A stretch of 64,000 nt of DNA from Xanthomarina gelatinilytica (lineage in GTDB: Bacteria > Bacteroidota > Bacteroidia > Flavobacteriales > Flavobacteriaceae). Location: NCBI RefSeq assembly GCF_000348685.1, contig NZ_ANLA01000004.1:837091-901090 (forward strand), given 5' to 3'. The notes under the pieces were generated by a model. It made no database searches and was not told where the DNA came from. It saw nothing but the letters and a program-made list of their open reading frames with translations. Below, piece by piece: positions 26,188 to 35,477 of the stretch; position 1 is the stretch's first letter, and every line of letters begins with the position of its first letter. A program made the position numbers and the translations under genes.

Positions 26188-27633
26188 TTATTGATTGTCC
26201 GAAAGTCCGATGGCTTCCCCAATAAGGGTTGCGCTTGTGCAATCGGTTATTTTTACTTTTACTAAATCGCCAATGATATATTGGGCTTTTGGAAAAACAG
26301 CTACACTATTTTGGGAGGTTCTTCCAGACCATTCTTTATTGGATTTTTTAGATTCTTTTTCAATAAGTACTTCTACAACTGTATTTAAATATTGTTTTGT
26401 TCTAATTTCACTATGCTCACGTTGTAACTGAACTATTTCTGCCAAACGACGTTTTTTTACATCTTCAGGCACATCGTCTTCCATTTTGCGCTCAGCCAGA
26501 GTCCCAGGTCTTTCTGAATAGGTAAACATGTACCCGAAATTGTATTTTACATAGTCCATTAAACTTAAGGTGTCTTGATGGTCTTGTTCAGTTTCTGTAG
26601 GAAAGCCAGCTATTAAATCATGACTGATGGCACAGTCTGGAATAAGGCGCTTTATGTTGTCTATTAATTGAAAATATTCCTCACGAGTATGTAAACGGTT
26701 CATGGCCTTTAAAATTCGGTTGCTGCCACTTTGTACTGGTAAGTGAATGTGTTTGCAGATGTTGTGGTGTTTTGCCATGGTTTCAATAACGTCCAGGGTT
26801 AAATCCTGTGGATTAGAAGTTGAGAAACGAATGCGCATATGTGGTTGTGCTTTGGCACACATATCCAACAAATTGGCAAAATTGACTGCTGTTGCTTTTT
26901 GGATGTCGCTTGCTTTATCAAAATCTTTTTTCAAGCCTCCACCATACCAAAGATAGCTGTCTACGTTTTGTCCTAAAAGCGTAATTTCCTTAAACCCTCT
27001 GGCCCATAAATCGTTTATTTCTTCTAATATGCTTTGTGGGTCACGGCTTCTTTCCCTGCCACGTGTAAAAGGCACCACGCAAAAGGTGCACATGTTATCG
27101 CAGCCACGGGTTATGGATACAAAGGCTGTAACACCATTGCTGTTTAAACGTACAGGAGAAATGTCTCCATAGGTTTCTTCTTTGGAAAGAATAACATTTA
27201 TGGCATCCCTTCCATCTTCTACTTCAGCGAGCAGGTTGGGTAAATCTTTATAGGCATCTGGGCCTACCACCAAATCCACTATTTTTTCTTCTTCCAGAAA
27301 TTTGCTTTTTAAGCGTTCTGCCATACAGCCCAAAACACCCACTTTCATTCCAGGGTTAATACGTTTTACGGCATTGTATTTTTCAAGTCTTTTTCTAACG
27401 GTTTGTTCTGCTTTATCGCGAATGGAACAAGTGTTTACCAAGACCAAATCGGCATCTTCCAGTTTTTGTGTGGTATTATAACCTTGATTGGAAAGAATGG
27501 AAGCCACAATTTCACTATCGCTAAAATTCATGGCACAGCCATAACTTTCTATGTAAAGTTTGCGTGTGTTTTGTTCTTTATTTTCTAAAACCAAGCTTTC
27601 GCCTTGTTTGCTTTCGTCTATAATCTTTTCCAT
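26188..27633 (-). CDS. miaB: tRNA-2-methylthio-N6-dimethylallyladenosine synthase MiaB
   Basis: 481 residues. The N-terminal methylthiotransferase domain carries three cluster cysteines (ESYGCAMNFSDSE, VNTCSIRDKAE, GVLGCMAERL). The radical-SAM domain has CDNMCTFCVVPFTRGRERSR (CxxxCxxC), and a TRAM domain follows at the C-terminus (GRTSQNSVAVFPKAQYIIGDLVKVKITDCTSATLIGEAI). It adds the 2-methylthio group to i6A37 of tRNAs reading UNN codons. ATG 27633 (MEKIIDESKQGE) is preferred over an ATG five codons upstream. Confidence 0.96.
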   Translation of the reverse strand: MEKIIDESKQGESLVLENKEQNTRKLYIESYGCAMNFSDSEIVASILSNQGYNTTQKLEDADLVLVNTCSIRDKAEQTVRKRLEKYNAVKRINPGMKVGVLGCMAERLKSKFLEEEKIVDLVVGPDAYKDLPNLLAEVEDGRDAINVILSKEETYGDISPVRLNSNGVTAFVSITRGCDNMCTFCVVPFTRGRERSRDPQSILEEINDLWARGFKEITLLGQNVDSYLWYGGGLKKDFDKASDIQKATAVNFANLLDMCAKAQPHMRIRFSTSNPQDLTLDVIETMAKHHNICKHIHLPVQSGSNRILKAMNRLHTREEYFQLIDNIKRLIPDCAISHDLIAGFPTETEQDHQDTLSLMDYVKYNFGYMFTYSERPGTLAERKMEDDVPEDVKKRRLAEIVQLQREHSEIRTKQYLNTVVEVLIEKESKKSNKEWSGRTSQNSVAVFPKAQYIIGDLVKVKITDCTSATLIGEAIGLSDNQ

Positions 27634-27690
27634 ATTTAAAATAAACACTATTTTAAGTCAATATTCATGCCTGTAAAAATGAAGCAACTG

Positions 27691-27723
27691 CAAAGATACA
27701 ATTATTTTAATCAAAGTGACAAA
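27691..27723 (-). promoter_or_regulatory. candidate miaB promoter
   Basis: On the minus strand, TTTG (27720-27723), a 21-bp spacer and TATCTTTG (27691-27698) match the Bacteroidota -33/-7 pattern, about 58 bp upstream of the miaB start. Confidence 0.5.
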
Positions 27724-27798
27724 GTGACAGTGTGTTAAAATTTCTGTTTCTAATTGTAAAATTTAATTACTTTTAGGTGCTAACTAAAAATCACGGAA

Positions 27799-28566
27799 AT
27801 GACCTACTTGGATGTTGAAGATAAAATTAAAAATGCCAAACCAATTGATTTTGGCAACCTCATAAACGACGTTTTTGAATTGTTCAAAAAAATATGGTTA
27901 AAAGGATTCATAACCATTTTATTGATTATGGCTGTGTCTTTAGGAATTATTTTTGTTTTTACCATGATAGGATTGGCGCCTGAAAATGTTACTGCTCAGC
28001 AAATGTTAAATTTTGAGGTTTTTTACCAATCATATGTTACTAGTGTAATTTATGGGATTCCACAAACCATTTTGTTAAGTACTTGTATATTGGCTTTTTT
28101 AGGGGCTTTTTACAGAATATGTAGACAGGATATAGAAGGAGAAAACAAGGAAGCCGACTATTTTTATTTCTTTAAAAAAGCTTATTTTTCTAAAGTGCTA
28201 ATGTTGGGAATTATTTACACAGCTATAGCTGTTTTAGCACAACTTATGTTTATTGTACCTTATATTTATGTGTATATTCCACTTTCCTTTTTTTCGGTTG
28301 TATTGGCAAATCATCCAGAAATGGGCGAACTGGATATTGTTAAACTTAGCTTTAAACTAGGAAATAAAAAGTGGTTTATTGCTTTTATTGCTATGTTCGT
28401 TGCTGGAATTATTGGCATGTTGGGCATCATAGCTTGTGGGATTGGTGTGCTTTTTACCATGTCCATAGTTTATTTGCCTGCTTTTTTAATCTATAAGGAA
28501 GCTGTAGGTTTTCAGAATGGCAAAAACATGGTAACTATTGAAAACCAAACCAAAACAAATTTTTAA
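27799..28566 (+). CDS. Polytopic membrane protein, tandem paralogue 1
   Basis: 255 residues with about five to six membrane helices. The N-terminal amphipathic part KPIDFGNLINDVFELFKKIWLKGF and the C-terminal LPAFLIYKEAVGFQN are shared with the next gene, as is the internal LSFKLGNKKWFIAF. The family is found in Bacteroidota and sometimes carries unreliable automatic names; I do not assign a function. It is 18 bp upstream of its paralogue, so they form an operon created by tandem duplication. Confidence 0.7.
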   Translation: MTYLDVEDKIKNAKPIDFGNLINDVFELFKKIWLKGFITILLIMAVSLGIIFVFTMIGLAPENVTAQQMLNFEVFYQSYVTSVIYGIPQTILLSTCILAFLGAFYRICRQDIEGENKEADYFYFFKKAYFSKVLMLGIIYTAIAVLAQLMFIVPYIYVYIPLSFFSVVLANHPEMGELDIVKLSFKLGNKKWFIAFIAMFVAGIIGMLGIIACGIGVLFTMSIVYLPAFLIYKEAVGFQNGKNMVTIENQTKTNF

Positions 28567-28584
28567 AACCTAACCAATTGACAT

Positions 28585-29328
28585 ATGAATGCACTAAACA
28601 TTTTATTGGAAAAAATTGACAGATCCAAAACATTGGATTTTGGAGATATATTTAGCAACAGTATTGAGTTGTTTAAAAAAGTCTGGGTTCAAGGACTCAT
28701 AATGATGCTTTTAATGATGGTAATTTTAATCCCTTTTTATTTAGTGATGTATTTGCCATTTATAGGCATGGGTTTTTTGGATATGGATGCTTATTCTTAT
28801 AATAATGACATAAGCCCCATTTTAATGATCCCTTTTTTTATCATGATTTTTGTTTTTTCAATAGTGGCCATGGTGCTTTCTTTCGGGATGAAAGCCTCCT
28901 TTTACAGAATTTGTAAAATGAAGGATTTAAACGAAGCTGGTTCCGACGATTATTTTTATTATTTAAAGAAACCCTACTTAGGGAAAGTGATTGTTTTGTC
29001 TTTAATGACTTTTGGTATTTCGCTTCTGGCAACTTTATTGTGTTTTTTACCTATTATATATGTTATGGTGCCCATTACTTTAATAAATGTCATTTTTGCA
29101 TTTAATCCAGACTTATCTGCTTCAGATATCATTAAGGCAGGCTTTAGGTTAGGGAACAAAAAGTGGCTTATTACTTTTGGGTTGATTGTTATTTCTGCCA
29201 TTTTAGCTGAATTGGTTGGGTTGCTCATGTGTTTTGTGGGTATTTTTGTAACAGCATCTTTTTCCTATATTCCAGCTTACTTTGTATACAAAGAGTCTGT
29301 AGGTTTTCAAAATCCCAATGACATATAA
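28585..29328 (+). CDS. Polytopic membrane protein, tandem paralogue 2
   Basis: 247 residues, homologous along its whole length to the preceding gene: KTLDFGDIFSNSIELFKKVWVQGLI at the N-terminus, AGFRLGNKKWLITFGLI in the last third and IPAYFVYKESVGFQNPNDI at the end. About six membrane helices; no catalytic motif. The pair may act as a heteromer in the inner membrane, which is inference from adjacency only. Function unknown. Confidence 0.7.
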   Translation: MNALNILLEKIDRSKTLDFGDIFSNSIELFKKVWVQGLIMMLLMMVILIPFYLVMYLPFIGMGFLDMDAYSYNNDISPILMIPFFIMIFVFSIVAMVLSFGMKASFYRICKMKDLNEAGSDDYFYYLKKPYLGKVIVLSLMTFGISLLATLLCFLPIIYVMVPITLINVIFAFNPDLSASDIIKAGFRLGNKKWLITFGLIVISAILAELVGLLMCFVGIFVTASFSYIPAYFVYKESVGFQNPNDI

Positions 29329-29449
29329 TATAGTAGCAACTTATTTTTTAATGGCCAAATAAGCCAGTTTGCTTAGGATAAAAGCAAAAAAATATCGATA
29401 AAATGCTTCCGAATATTTGATTAATTAGGTAGATATATTTTTTTTCACA

Positions 29450-29457
29450 TACATTTG
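29450..29457 (+). promoter_or_regulatory. candidate -7 element for topA
   Basis: TACATTTG lies 19 bp upstream of the topA ATG. A well-spaced -33 TTG is not evident, so this is only a half-site. Confidence 0.35.
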
Positions 29458-29476
29458 TAGCCTTAAAAAATCAAAA

Positions 29477-31981
29477 ATGGCGAAGAATTTAGTAATTGTT
29501 GAGTCACCTGCAAAGGCCAAAACCATAGAGAAATTCCTTGGAAAAGATTTCAAGGTGGAATCTAGTTTTGGTCATATTGCAGATTTGCCTTCAAAAGAAT
29601 TAGGAGTAGATGTAGATGGAGATTTTAAACCAAAATACGAGGTTTCCAAAGATAAAAAAGCAGTTGTTAAGAAACTTAAGGACTTAGCCCAAAAAGCCGA
29701 AATGGTTTGGTTGGCAAGTGATGAGGATCGCGAAGGGGAAGCCATTGCTTGGCATTTGGCAGAATCTTTAAATTTGGATAAAAACAAAACCAAGCGTATT
29801 GTTTTTCATGAAATTACAAAATCGGCCATACAAAAAGCCATAGAAAACCCAAGAGGGATTGATTACGATTTGGTAGATGCACAGCAAGCGCGTCGTGTAT
29901 TGGATAGAATTGTAGGATACGAATTGTCTCCAGTGCTATGGAGAAAAGTAAAAGGAGGCTTGTCTGCTGGACGTGTACAATCCGTTTCAGTAAGATTGAT
30001 TGTTGAACGCGAACGCGAAATTCAAAACTTCAAACCAGAAGCATCTTACCGAATAGACGCCGAATTTTCCAACGAAGCAGGACAAGCTTTTAAAGCCAAA
30101 CTGCCTAAGAATTTTTCAACCAAAGAAGAGGCTCAAGCCTTTTTGGAAAAAAATGCCACAGCTCAATTTAAGGTTGCAGAGTTAGAGAAAAAGCCGGCAA
30201 AAAAATCGCCTGCAGCACCTTTTACAACCTCCACCTTACAACAGGAAGCCTCCAGAAAGTTGTATTTTTCAGTAAGTAAAACCATGACCTTAGCACAACG
30301 TTTGTACGAAGCTGGTTTAATAACCTACATGAGAACAGATAGTGTCAACCTGTCTGATGATGCAAGAAAAGGAGCCCAAGCCGAAATAGAATCTGCGTAT
30401 GGTTCCAAATTTAGCAAACCTCGCAATTATAAAGGAAAAACCAAAGGCGCACAAGAAGCACACGAGGCTATTAGACCTACAGATTTTTCAGTACATTCTG
30501 TTGATATTGATAGAGACCAAGCCAGATTGTACGATTTGATTTGGAAACGTGCCATTGCTTCACAAATGAGCGATGCCAAATTGGAACGCACCACTGTAAA
30601 GATTAGCGCTTCAACACATAACGATATATTTACTGCCAATGGCGAGGTTATCACCTTTGAAGGGTTCTTGAAAGTTTACCTGGAAGGTACAGACGACGAA
30701 GATTCTGAACAAGAAGGAATGTTGCCAGCCATGAAGACAAACGAAGCTCTTCTTAACAACTACATTACAGCTACAGAACGTTATACGCGTGCTCCATATA
30801 GATATACAGAAGCTTCTTTGGTAAAACAATTGGAAGAATTGGGTATTGGACGTCCATCAACCTATGCGCCAACCATTTCTACCATTCAAAACAGGAATTA
30901 TGTTGAAAAAGGAACTGTGGAAGGTGTAGAACGCAACTATTCGCAGCTAACCTTAAAAAACGGACAAGTAAAAGAAAAGGTGTTAACAGAAAAAGTTGGT
31001 TCCGATAAAGGAAAACTGGTGCCAACTGATATTGGGATGATAGTAACAGACTTTTTGGTCAATCACTTCGAACATATCCTGGATTATAATTTTACAGCAA
31101 AAGTGGAAGAGGATTTTGATGATATTGCTGAAGGAAAGGTAGACTGGACCAAGATGATGAAAGATTTTTATAAAGATTTTCATCCCACAGTAGAAGATGT
31201 GCAAGAGAATGCCGAAAGGGAATCTGGCGAAAGAGTTCTTGGAACAGACCCTAAAACAGGACGTCAAGTAAGTGTACGTTTGGGCAAATTTGGACCTATG
31301 GTACAAATTGGTACGGCCGAAGAAGAAGAAAAACCTCAATTTGCCAGCCTCTCTCCAGACCAACAGCTTAATACCATTACCTTTGAAGAAGCCATGGATT
31401 TGTTCAAGCTTCCTAAACAATTGGGTACTTATCAAGGAAAAGGCGTAGAGGTTAACAATGGTCGTTTTGGACCCTATGTAAAACATGGTGATAGCTTTGT
31501 ATCTTTACCGGCAGGAGTAGACCCTTTAAGTGTGGAACTGGATGATGCCATTGTTTTAATTAAAGAAAAACAAAAGGCAGATGCGCCAATTTACACCTAC
31601 CAAGGCTTGCCTGTTCAAAAAGGAAAAGGCCGTTTTGGACCATTTATAAAATGGAACAACATGTTCATAAACGTGAATAAAAAATACGATTGGGACAACC
31701 TTTCTGATAGCGATATTGTTGAATTGATAGAAGATAAAATCCAAAAGGAAAAAGACAAATTAATTCACCATTGGGAAGAAGAAGGCATTCGTGTTGAAAA
31801 AGCACGATGGGGAAGGCATAACGTTATTCAAGGTAAAACCAAAATTGAACTCCCAAAAACCGTGGATGTGTCGGACATGACTTTAGAAGAAGCTAAAGCC
31901 TTAATAGCAGAAAAAGCGCCTAAGAAAAAAACCACAAAAAAGAAAGCAACCAAAAAGAAAGCTGCTTCCAAAAAGAAATAA
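29477..31981 (+). CDS. topA: DNA topoisomerase I
   Basis: An 834-residue type IA topoisomerase that relaxes negative supercoils. The Toprim domain begins NLVIVESPAKAKTIEKFLG with WLASDEDREGEAIAWHL (about 78-94) supplying the acidic cluster. The catalytic tyrosine is Y284 in LITYMRTDSVNLS. The C-terminus lacks zinc-finger cysteines and instead carries several repeated topoisomerase C-terminal modules (VRLGKFGPMVQIG, NNGRFGPYVKHGD, GKGRFGPFIKWNN) and ends in a Lys-rich tail (from about 812), the form usual in Bacteroidota. It is upstream of the gldK neighbourhood, a conserved order. Confidence 0.97.
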   Translation: MAKNLVIVESPAKAKTIEKFLGKDFKVESSFGHIADLPSKELGVDVDGDFKPKYEVSKDKKAVVKKLKDLAQKAEMVWLASDEDREGEAIAWHLAESLNLDKNKTKRIVFHEITKSAIQKAIENPRGIDYDLVDAQQARRVLDRIVGYELSPVLWRKVKGGLSAGRVQSVSVRLIVEREREIQNFKPEASYRIDAEFSNEAGQAFKAKLPKNFSTKEEAQAFLEKNATAQFKVAELEKKPAKKSPAAPFTTSTLQQEASRKLYFSVSKTMTLAQRLYEAGLITYMRTDSVNLSDDARKGAQAEIESAYGSKFSKPRNYKGKTKGAQEAHEAIRPTDFSVHSVDIDRDQARLYDLIWKRAIASQMSDAKLERTTVKISASTHNDIFTANGEVITFEGFLKVYLEGTDDEDSEQEGMLPAMKTNEALLNNYITATERYTRAPYRYTEASLVKQLEELGIGRPSTYAPTISTIQNRNYVEKGTVEGVERNYSQLTLKNGQVKEKVLTEKVGSDKGKLVPTDIGMIVTDFLVNHFEHILDYNFTAKVEEDFDDIAEGKVDWTKMMKDFYKDFHPTVEDVQENAERESGERVLGTDPKTGRQVSVRLGKFGPMVQIGTAEEEEKPQFASLSPDQQLNTITFEEAMDLFKLPKQLGTYQGKGVEVNNGRFGPYVKHGDSFVSLPAGVDPLSVELDDAIVLIKEKQKADAPIYTYQGLPVQKGKGRFGPFIKWNNMFINVNKKYDWDNLSDSDIVELIEDKIQKEKDKLIHHWEEEGIRVEKARWGRHNVIQGKTKIELPKTVDVSDMTLEEAKALIAEKAPKKKTTKKKATKKKAASKKK

Positions 31982-32010
31982 TTTAACATAAAAGCTATTA
32001 GAGTCACCAC

Positions 32011-33177
32011 ATGAATTTTAATTTTCTCTCTCCTGTTTCCGATTTGGTACTTGCTCATAACGAGTTATTGTCTCAACAAACTTTAGGGAAAAAAATTAAA
32101 ATTCATTCCAAACAACATGGTATTCCAGAATTGGATCAGGTGCATTTGGCAATCGTGGGTGTTTTGGAAAACAGAAACGATGTTAATTATATAGGTGAAG
32201 AGTTTAGCTTGGATGAGATTAGAAAATCACTGTATTCGTTATTCCCTGGAAACTGGCACAAAACAATTGCCGATTTAGGGGACATCAATAAAGGGGAAAC
32301 GGTAGAGGATACCTACTTTGCGTTAAAGACCACCATAAACATCCTGGTACAAAAAAACATTATCCCAATTGTTATTGGAGGAAGTCAAGATTTAACCTAT
32401 GCCAATTATCGTGCTTACGATGCCTTGGCTCCAATGGTCAATATTGTGAACGTGGACTCCAAGTTCGATTTAGGTGATTCTGCCAAACCTATCAAAAACG
32501 ATAGTTTTGTTGGAAAAATAATTTTAGACAAGCCTTACAATCTGTTTAATTACGCTACTATAGGCTATCAAACCTATTTCAACTCACAGGAAGAAATAGA
32601 CTTAATGGATAAACTGTATTTTGAATCTTACAGATTGGGTCAGGTATCAAAAGACATTACATTGGTAGAGCCAGTGTTGCGAGATGCCAACATTGTAAGT
32701 ATCGATTTAAATTCGGTAAAAGCATCGGAAGTGAGTGATAGGCAGAAAACATCTCCAAACGGATTGGATGGCAAGGAAATTTGTGCTATTTCCAGATACG
32801 CAGGAATAAGCAACAAAGTATCTTCTATTGGTATTTATGAATACAAACCTTCAAGAGACGATACAGTTACTTCCATGTTGGTGGCACAAATGATCTGGTA
32901 CTTTATAGAAGGTGTCAATTTCCGTGTCAAGGACGACGACTTTTTAAATGACGAAAGCTACCAGAAATTCATTACCTTGGTAGAAGATCAAGAATTGGTG
33001 TTTTATAAAAGTATTAAAACACAACGTTGGTGGATTGAAATTCCTTTTTTATCGGAAATAAATAATAAATTAAAAAGACACACGTTATTACCTTGCATGC
33101 ACCAAGATTATTTAGATGCTTGTAATAACAAGCTTCCTGAAAGATGGTACAAAGCCTTTCAAAAGAACTGTATATAA
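32011..33177 (+). CDS. Arginase-fold (formimidoylglutamase-like) protein with degenerate metal site
   Basis: 388 residues of the ureohydrolase (arginase/agmatinase) fold. The canonical Mn-binding motifs are recognisable but altered: GGDHS is GGSQD (123-127), DAHxD is D149-S-K151-F-D153 and SxDxD is S230-I-D232-L-N234. Three of six metal ligands are therefore replaced (His to Gln, His to Lys, Asp to Asn), so hydrolysis of formiminoglutamate or agmatine is doubtful. It lies 163 bp before gldK, a conserved position in flavobacteria. A structural or regulatory role connected with its neighbours is possible but unproven. Confidence 0.8.
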   Translation: MNFNFLSPVSDLVLAHNELLSQQTLGKKIKIHSKQHGIPELDQVHLAIVGVLENRNDVNYIGEEFSLDEIRKSLYSLFPGNWHKTIADLGDINKGETVEDTYFALKTTINILVQKNIIPIVIGGSQDLTYANYRAYDALAPMVNIVNVDSKFDLGDSAKPIKNDSFVGKIILDKPYNLFNYATIGYQTYFNSQEEIDLMDKLYFESYRLGQVSKDITLVEPVLRDANIVSIDLNSVKASEVSDRQKTSPNGLDGKEICAISRYAGISNKVSSIGIYEYKPSRDDTVTSMLVAQMIWYFIEGVNFRVKDDDFLNDESYQKFITLVEDQELVFYKSIKTQRWWIEIPFLSEINNKLKRHTLLPCMHQDYLDACNNKLPERWYKAFQKNCI

Positions 33178-33256
33178 TGAATATGTTAATTAACGCGTAT
33201 TTTATCGGTAAAACGCACATTTTTCACGATGAAGCGTAATTTTTTTTAAAAAAAAG

Positions 33257-33287
33257 TTGTTTTTTTAAAAATATATAGATATGTTTA
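33257..33287 (+). promoter_or_regulatory. candidate gldK promoter
   Basis: TTG (33257-33259), 20 bp, then TATGTTTA (33280-33287), one base away from TAnnTTTG, in the 162-bp AT-rich gap before gldK. It would drive the gldKLMN operon. Confidence 0.38.
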
Positions 33288-33339
33288 CGCTCTTAAAAAT
33301 TTTAAGACACAAAATTAAATTATTAACCTCGAGTTTTCT

Positions 33340-34707
33340 ATGGATATGAAGAAGTTTATTTTATTAACCGCAGTTTTAGCATTACTTGTCAGTTGTGGCT
33401 CTGGAGACAGAGGTCAATTAGTAGGTGTTAAAGGAAAGAAGTGGCATCCAGAAAAGCCCTATGGTATGGAGTTAGTACCTGGAGGAGCTTTCATTATGGG
33501 TAAGGCAGACGATGATCTTGCTGGCATTAACGATGCACCTTCAAAAACAGTTACTGTTAGGTCTTTCTACATGGACGCAACAGAAATTACAAATAGCGAA
33601 TATCGTCAATTTGTAAACTGGGTAAGAGATTCTACAATTAGAACCAAATTGGCAATTCTTGCTGATGAAATTGGTGAAACTCCTGGAAATGGAGGGATTG
33701 GGGAATATGCTTTTAAAGATTCAGATCCAGATAACATGACTGTTTACGAAAAGTACATGTACGATAACTACAGTGGTTTAGGCCCAACGGGTTATGAAGG
33801 AAGAAAATTAAATCATGACATTGATTTGATTTTTGACACAGCAGATTATCCAGATGAATACTATGCAGAGGTTATGGATACCATGTATATTCCTATTGAG
33901 GAATCTTACAATGGGCAAAGAACTTGGGATGTGACCAAATTCAAGTTTCAATATTCTTACATGGACATAGAAAAAGCAGCCAAAAACAGATCTTTAAAAA
34001 GAAAAGATGTGATTGTTAAGGAAGAGGTTGAAATTTATCCAGATACAACTACTTGGATTAGGGATTTTGCGTACTCTTATAACGAGCCAATGCACAACGA
34101 TTATTTCTGGCACGATGCTTATGGAGATTATCCTGTTGTTGGTGTGTCATGGACTCAAGCCAAAGCATTTTGTCAATGGAGAACCCTATACCACAATGCT
34201 TACAGAAAAGAAAGAAAACAACATTTTGTAAACTCTTATAGATTGCCATCGGAAGCAGAATGGGAATATGCTGCAAGAGGAGGTCTTCAAGCAGCAACCT
34301 ACCCTTGGGGTGGACCATACACTAAAAACGATAGAGGATGCTTTATGGCCAACTTTAAGCCATTAAGAGGAGATTATGCTGCAGATCAAGCCTTATATAC
34401 TGTAGAAGCAAAATCTTACGAGCCTAACGACTTCAACCTTTACAACATGGCAGGAAACGTTTCGGAATGGGTAAATGCATCTTATGATCCTTCTTCTTAC
34501 GAATATGTTTCAACCATCAACCCAAGTGTTAATGATGTGAATAACTATCGTAAAGTAGTTCGTGGTGGTTCTTGGAAAGACGTAAAATACTATTTACAAG
34601 TAAGTTCAAGAGATTACGAATATGCAGATTCTGCAAGAAGTTACATTGGTTTTAGAACAGTACAAGATTATATGGGAACCGAAGTGACCAAAAACGCAAC
34701 CAACTAA
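33340..34707 (+). CDS. gldK: Gliding/type IX secretion lipoprotein GldK
   Basis: 455 residues. The lipoprotein signal FILLTAVLALLVSCGSG places the lipid on the cysteine near residue 19. The rest is a sulfatase-modifying-factor (FGE) type domain: YGMELVPGGAFIMGKADDD, YMDATEITNSEYRQFV, YRLPSEAEWEYAARGG, YNMAGNVSEWVNASYDPSS and VVRGGSWKD. With GldN it forms the periplasmic ring of the type IX secretion system, attached under the outer membrane. It is first of the gldKLMN operon. ATG 33340 or 33346 could be the start; both leave the signal intact. Confidence 0.95.
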   Translation: MDMKKFILLTAVLALLVSCGSGDRGQLVGVKGKKWHPEKPYGMELVPGGAFIMGKADDDLAGINDAPSKTVTVRSFYMDATEITNSEYRQFVNWVRDSTIRTKLAILADEIGETPGNGGIGEYAFKDSDPDNMTVYEKYMYDNYSGLGPTGYEGRKLNHDIDLIFDTADYPDEYYAEVMDTMYIPIEESYNGQRTWDVTKFKFQYSYMDIEKAAKNRSLKRKDVIVKEEVEIYPDTTTWIRDFAYSYNEPMHNDYFWHDAYGDYPVVGVSWTQAKAFCQWRTLYHNAYRKERKQHFVNSYRLPSEAEWEYAARGGLQAATYPWGGPYTKNDRGCFMANFKPLRGDYAADQALYTVEAKSYEPNDFNLYNMAGNVSEWVNASYDPSSYEYVSTINPSVNDVNNYRKVVRGGSWKDVKYYLQVSSRDYEYADSARSYIGFRTVQDYMGTEVTKNATN

Positions 34708-34787
34708 TAAAAAGTAAATAACCAAAATAAATTAATATTAATCTACTTTAAGTACAACAACTTAAACTTAACTAAAAAACTAAAATT

Positions 34788-35429
34788 ATGGCACAATCAA
34801 GAGCATTTAAGAAATTTATGACTATGTCTTACGGATTTGGAGCATCCATTGTAATTATTGGAGCGCTTTTCAAAATTATCCACTTCGAAATAGGTCCATT
34901 AACAGGTAACGTTATGTTAACTTTAGGTCTTGTAACAGAAGCAATTGTATTTGCTATTTCTGCATTCGAGCCTGTAGATGACGATTTAGACTGGTCTTTA
35001 GTATATCCTGAATTAGCTGGAGGTGCTTCTTCAAGTAAAAAAGAGCAACCAAAAGATGCAGAAGGATTACTTTCCAAAAAACTGGATAACTTATTGAAAG
35101 AAGCTAAAATTGATGCAGAATTAATGGCAAGCTTAGGAGATAGCATCAAAAACTTTGAAGGAGCTGCAAAAGGAATAAGCCCAACTGTAGATTCTATTGC
35201 TGCTACTAAAAAATATGGTGAAGAATTATCTTTAGCTGCTGCTCAAATGGAATCTTTAAACAGTCTTTACAAAGTACAGTTGGATAGTGTAAACCGTCAA
35301 GCTGCAATTAACGAAGAAGCTGTTGAAAACGCTACCAAATTAAAAGAGCAAATGCAATCTTTGGCATCTAACCTATCATCATTAAATGGTGTTTATGGTG
35401 GTATGTTATCTGCAATGAATAGAAACTAA
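34788..35429 (+). CDS. gldL: Type IX secretion inner-membrane motor protein GldL
   Basis: 213 residues with two N-terminal membrane helices (about 16-35 and 43-60), the sequence FMTMSYGFGASIVIIGALFKIIHFEIGP being characteristic of GldL, then an acidic stretch (EPVDDDLDW) and a long cytoplasmic coiled-coil region ending SLNGVYGGMLSAMNRN. GldL with GldM forms the proton-driven motor that powers type IX secretion and gliding; the membrane glutamate (E in HFEIGP) is the residue thought to carry protons. It lies 80 bp behind gldK. Confidence 0.96.
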   Translation: MAQSRAFKKFMTMSYGFGASIVIIGALFKIIHFEIGPLTGNVMLTLGLVTEAIVFAISAFEPVDDDLDWSLVYPELAGGASSSKKEQPKDAEGLLSKKLDNLLKEAKIDAELMASLGDSIKNFEGAAKGISPTVDSIAATKKYGEELSLAAAQMESLNSLYKVQLDSVNRQAAINEEAVENATKLKEQMQSLASNLSSLNGVYGGMLSAMNRN

Positions 35430-35477
35430 TTAGTACCCAAACTAAATTTTAACAATTAACAACAAAACTAATTAGAA

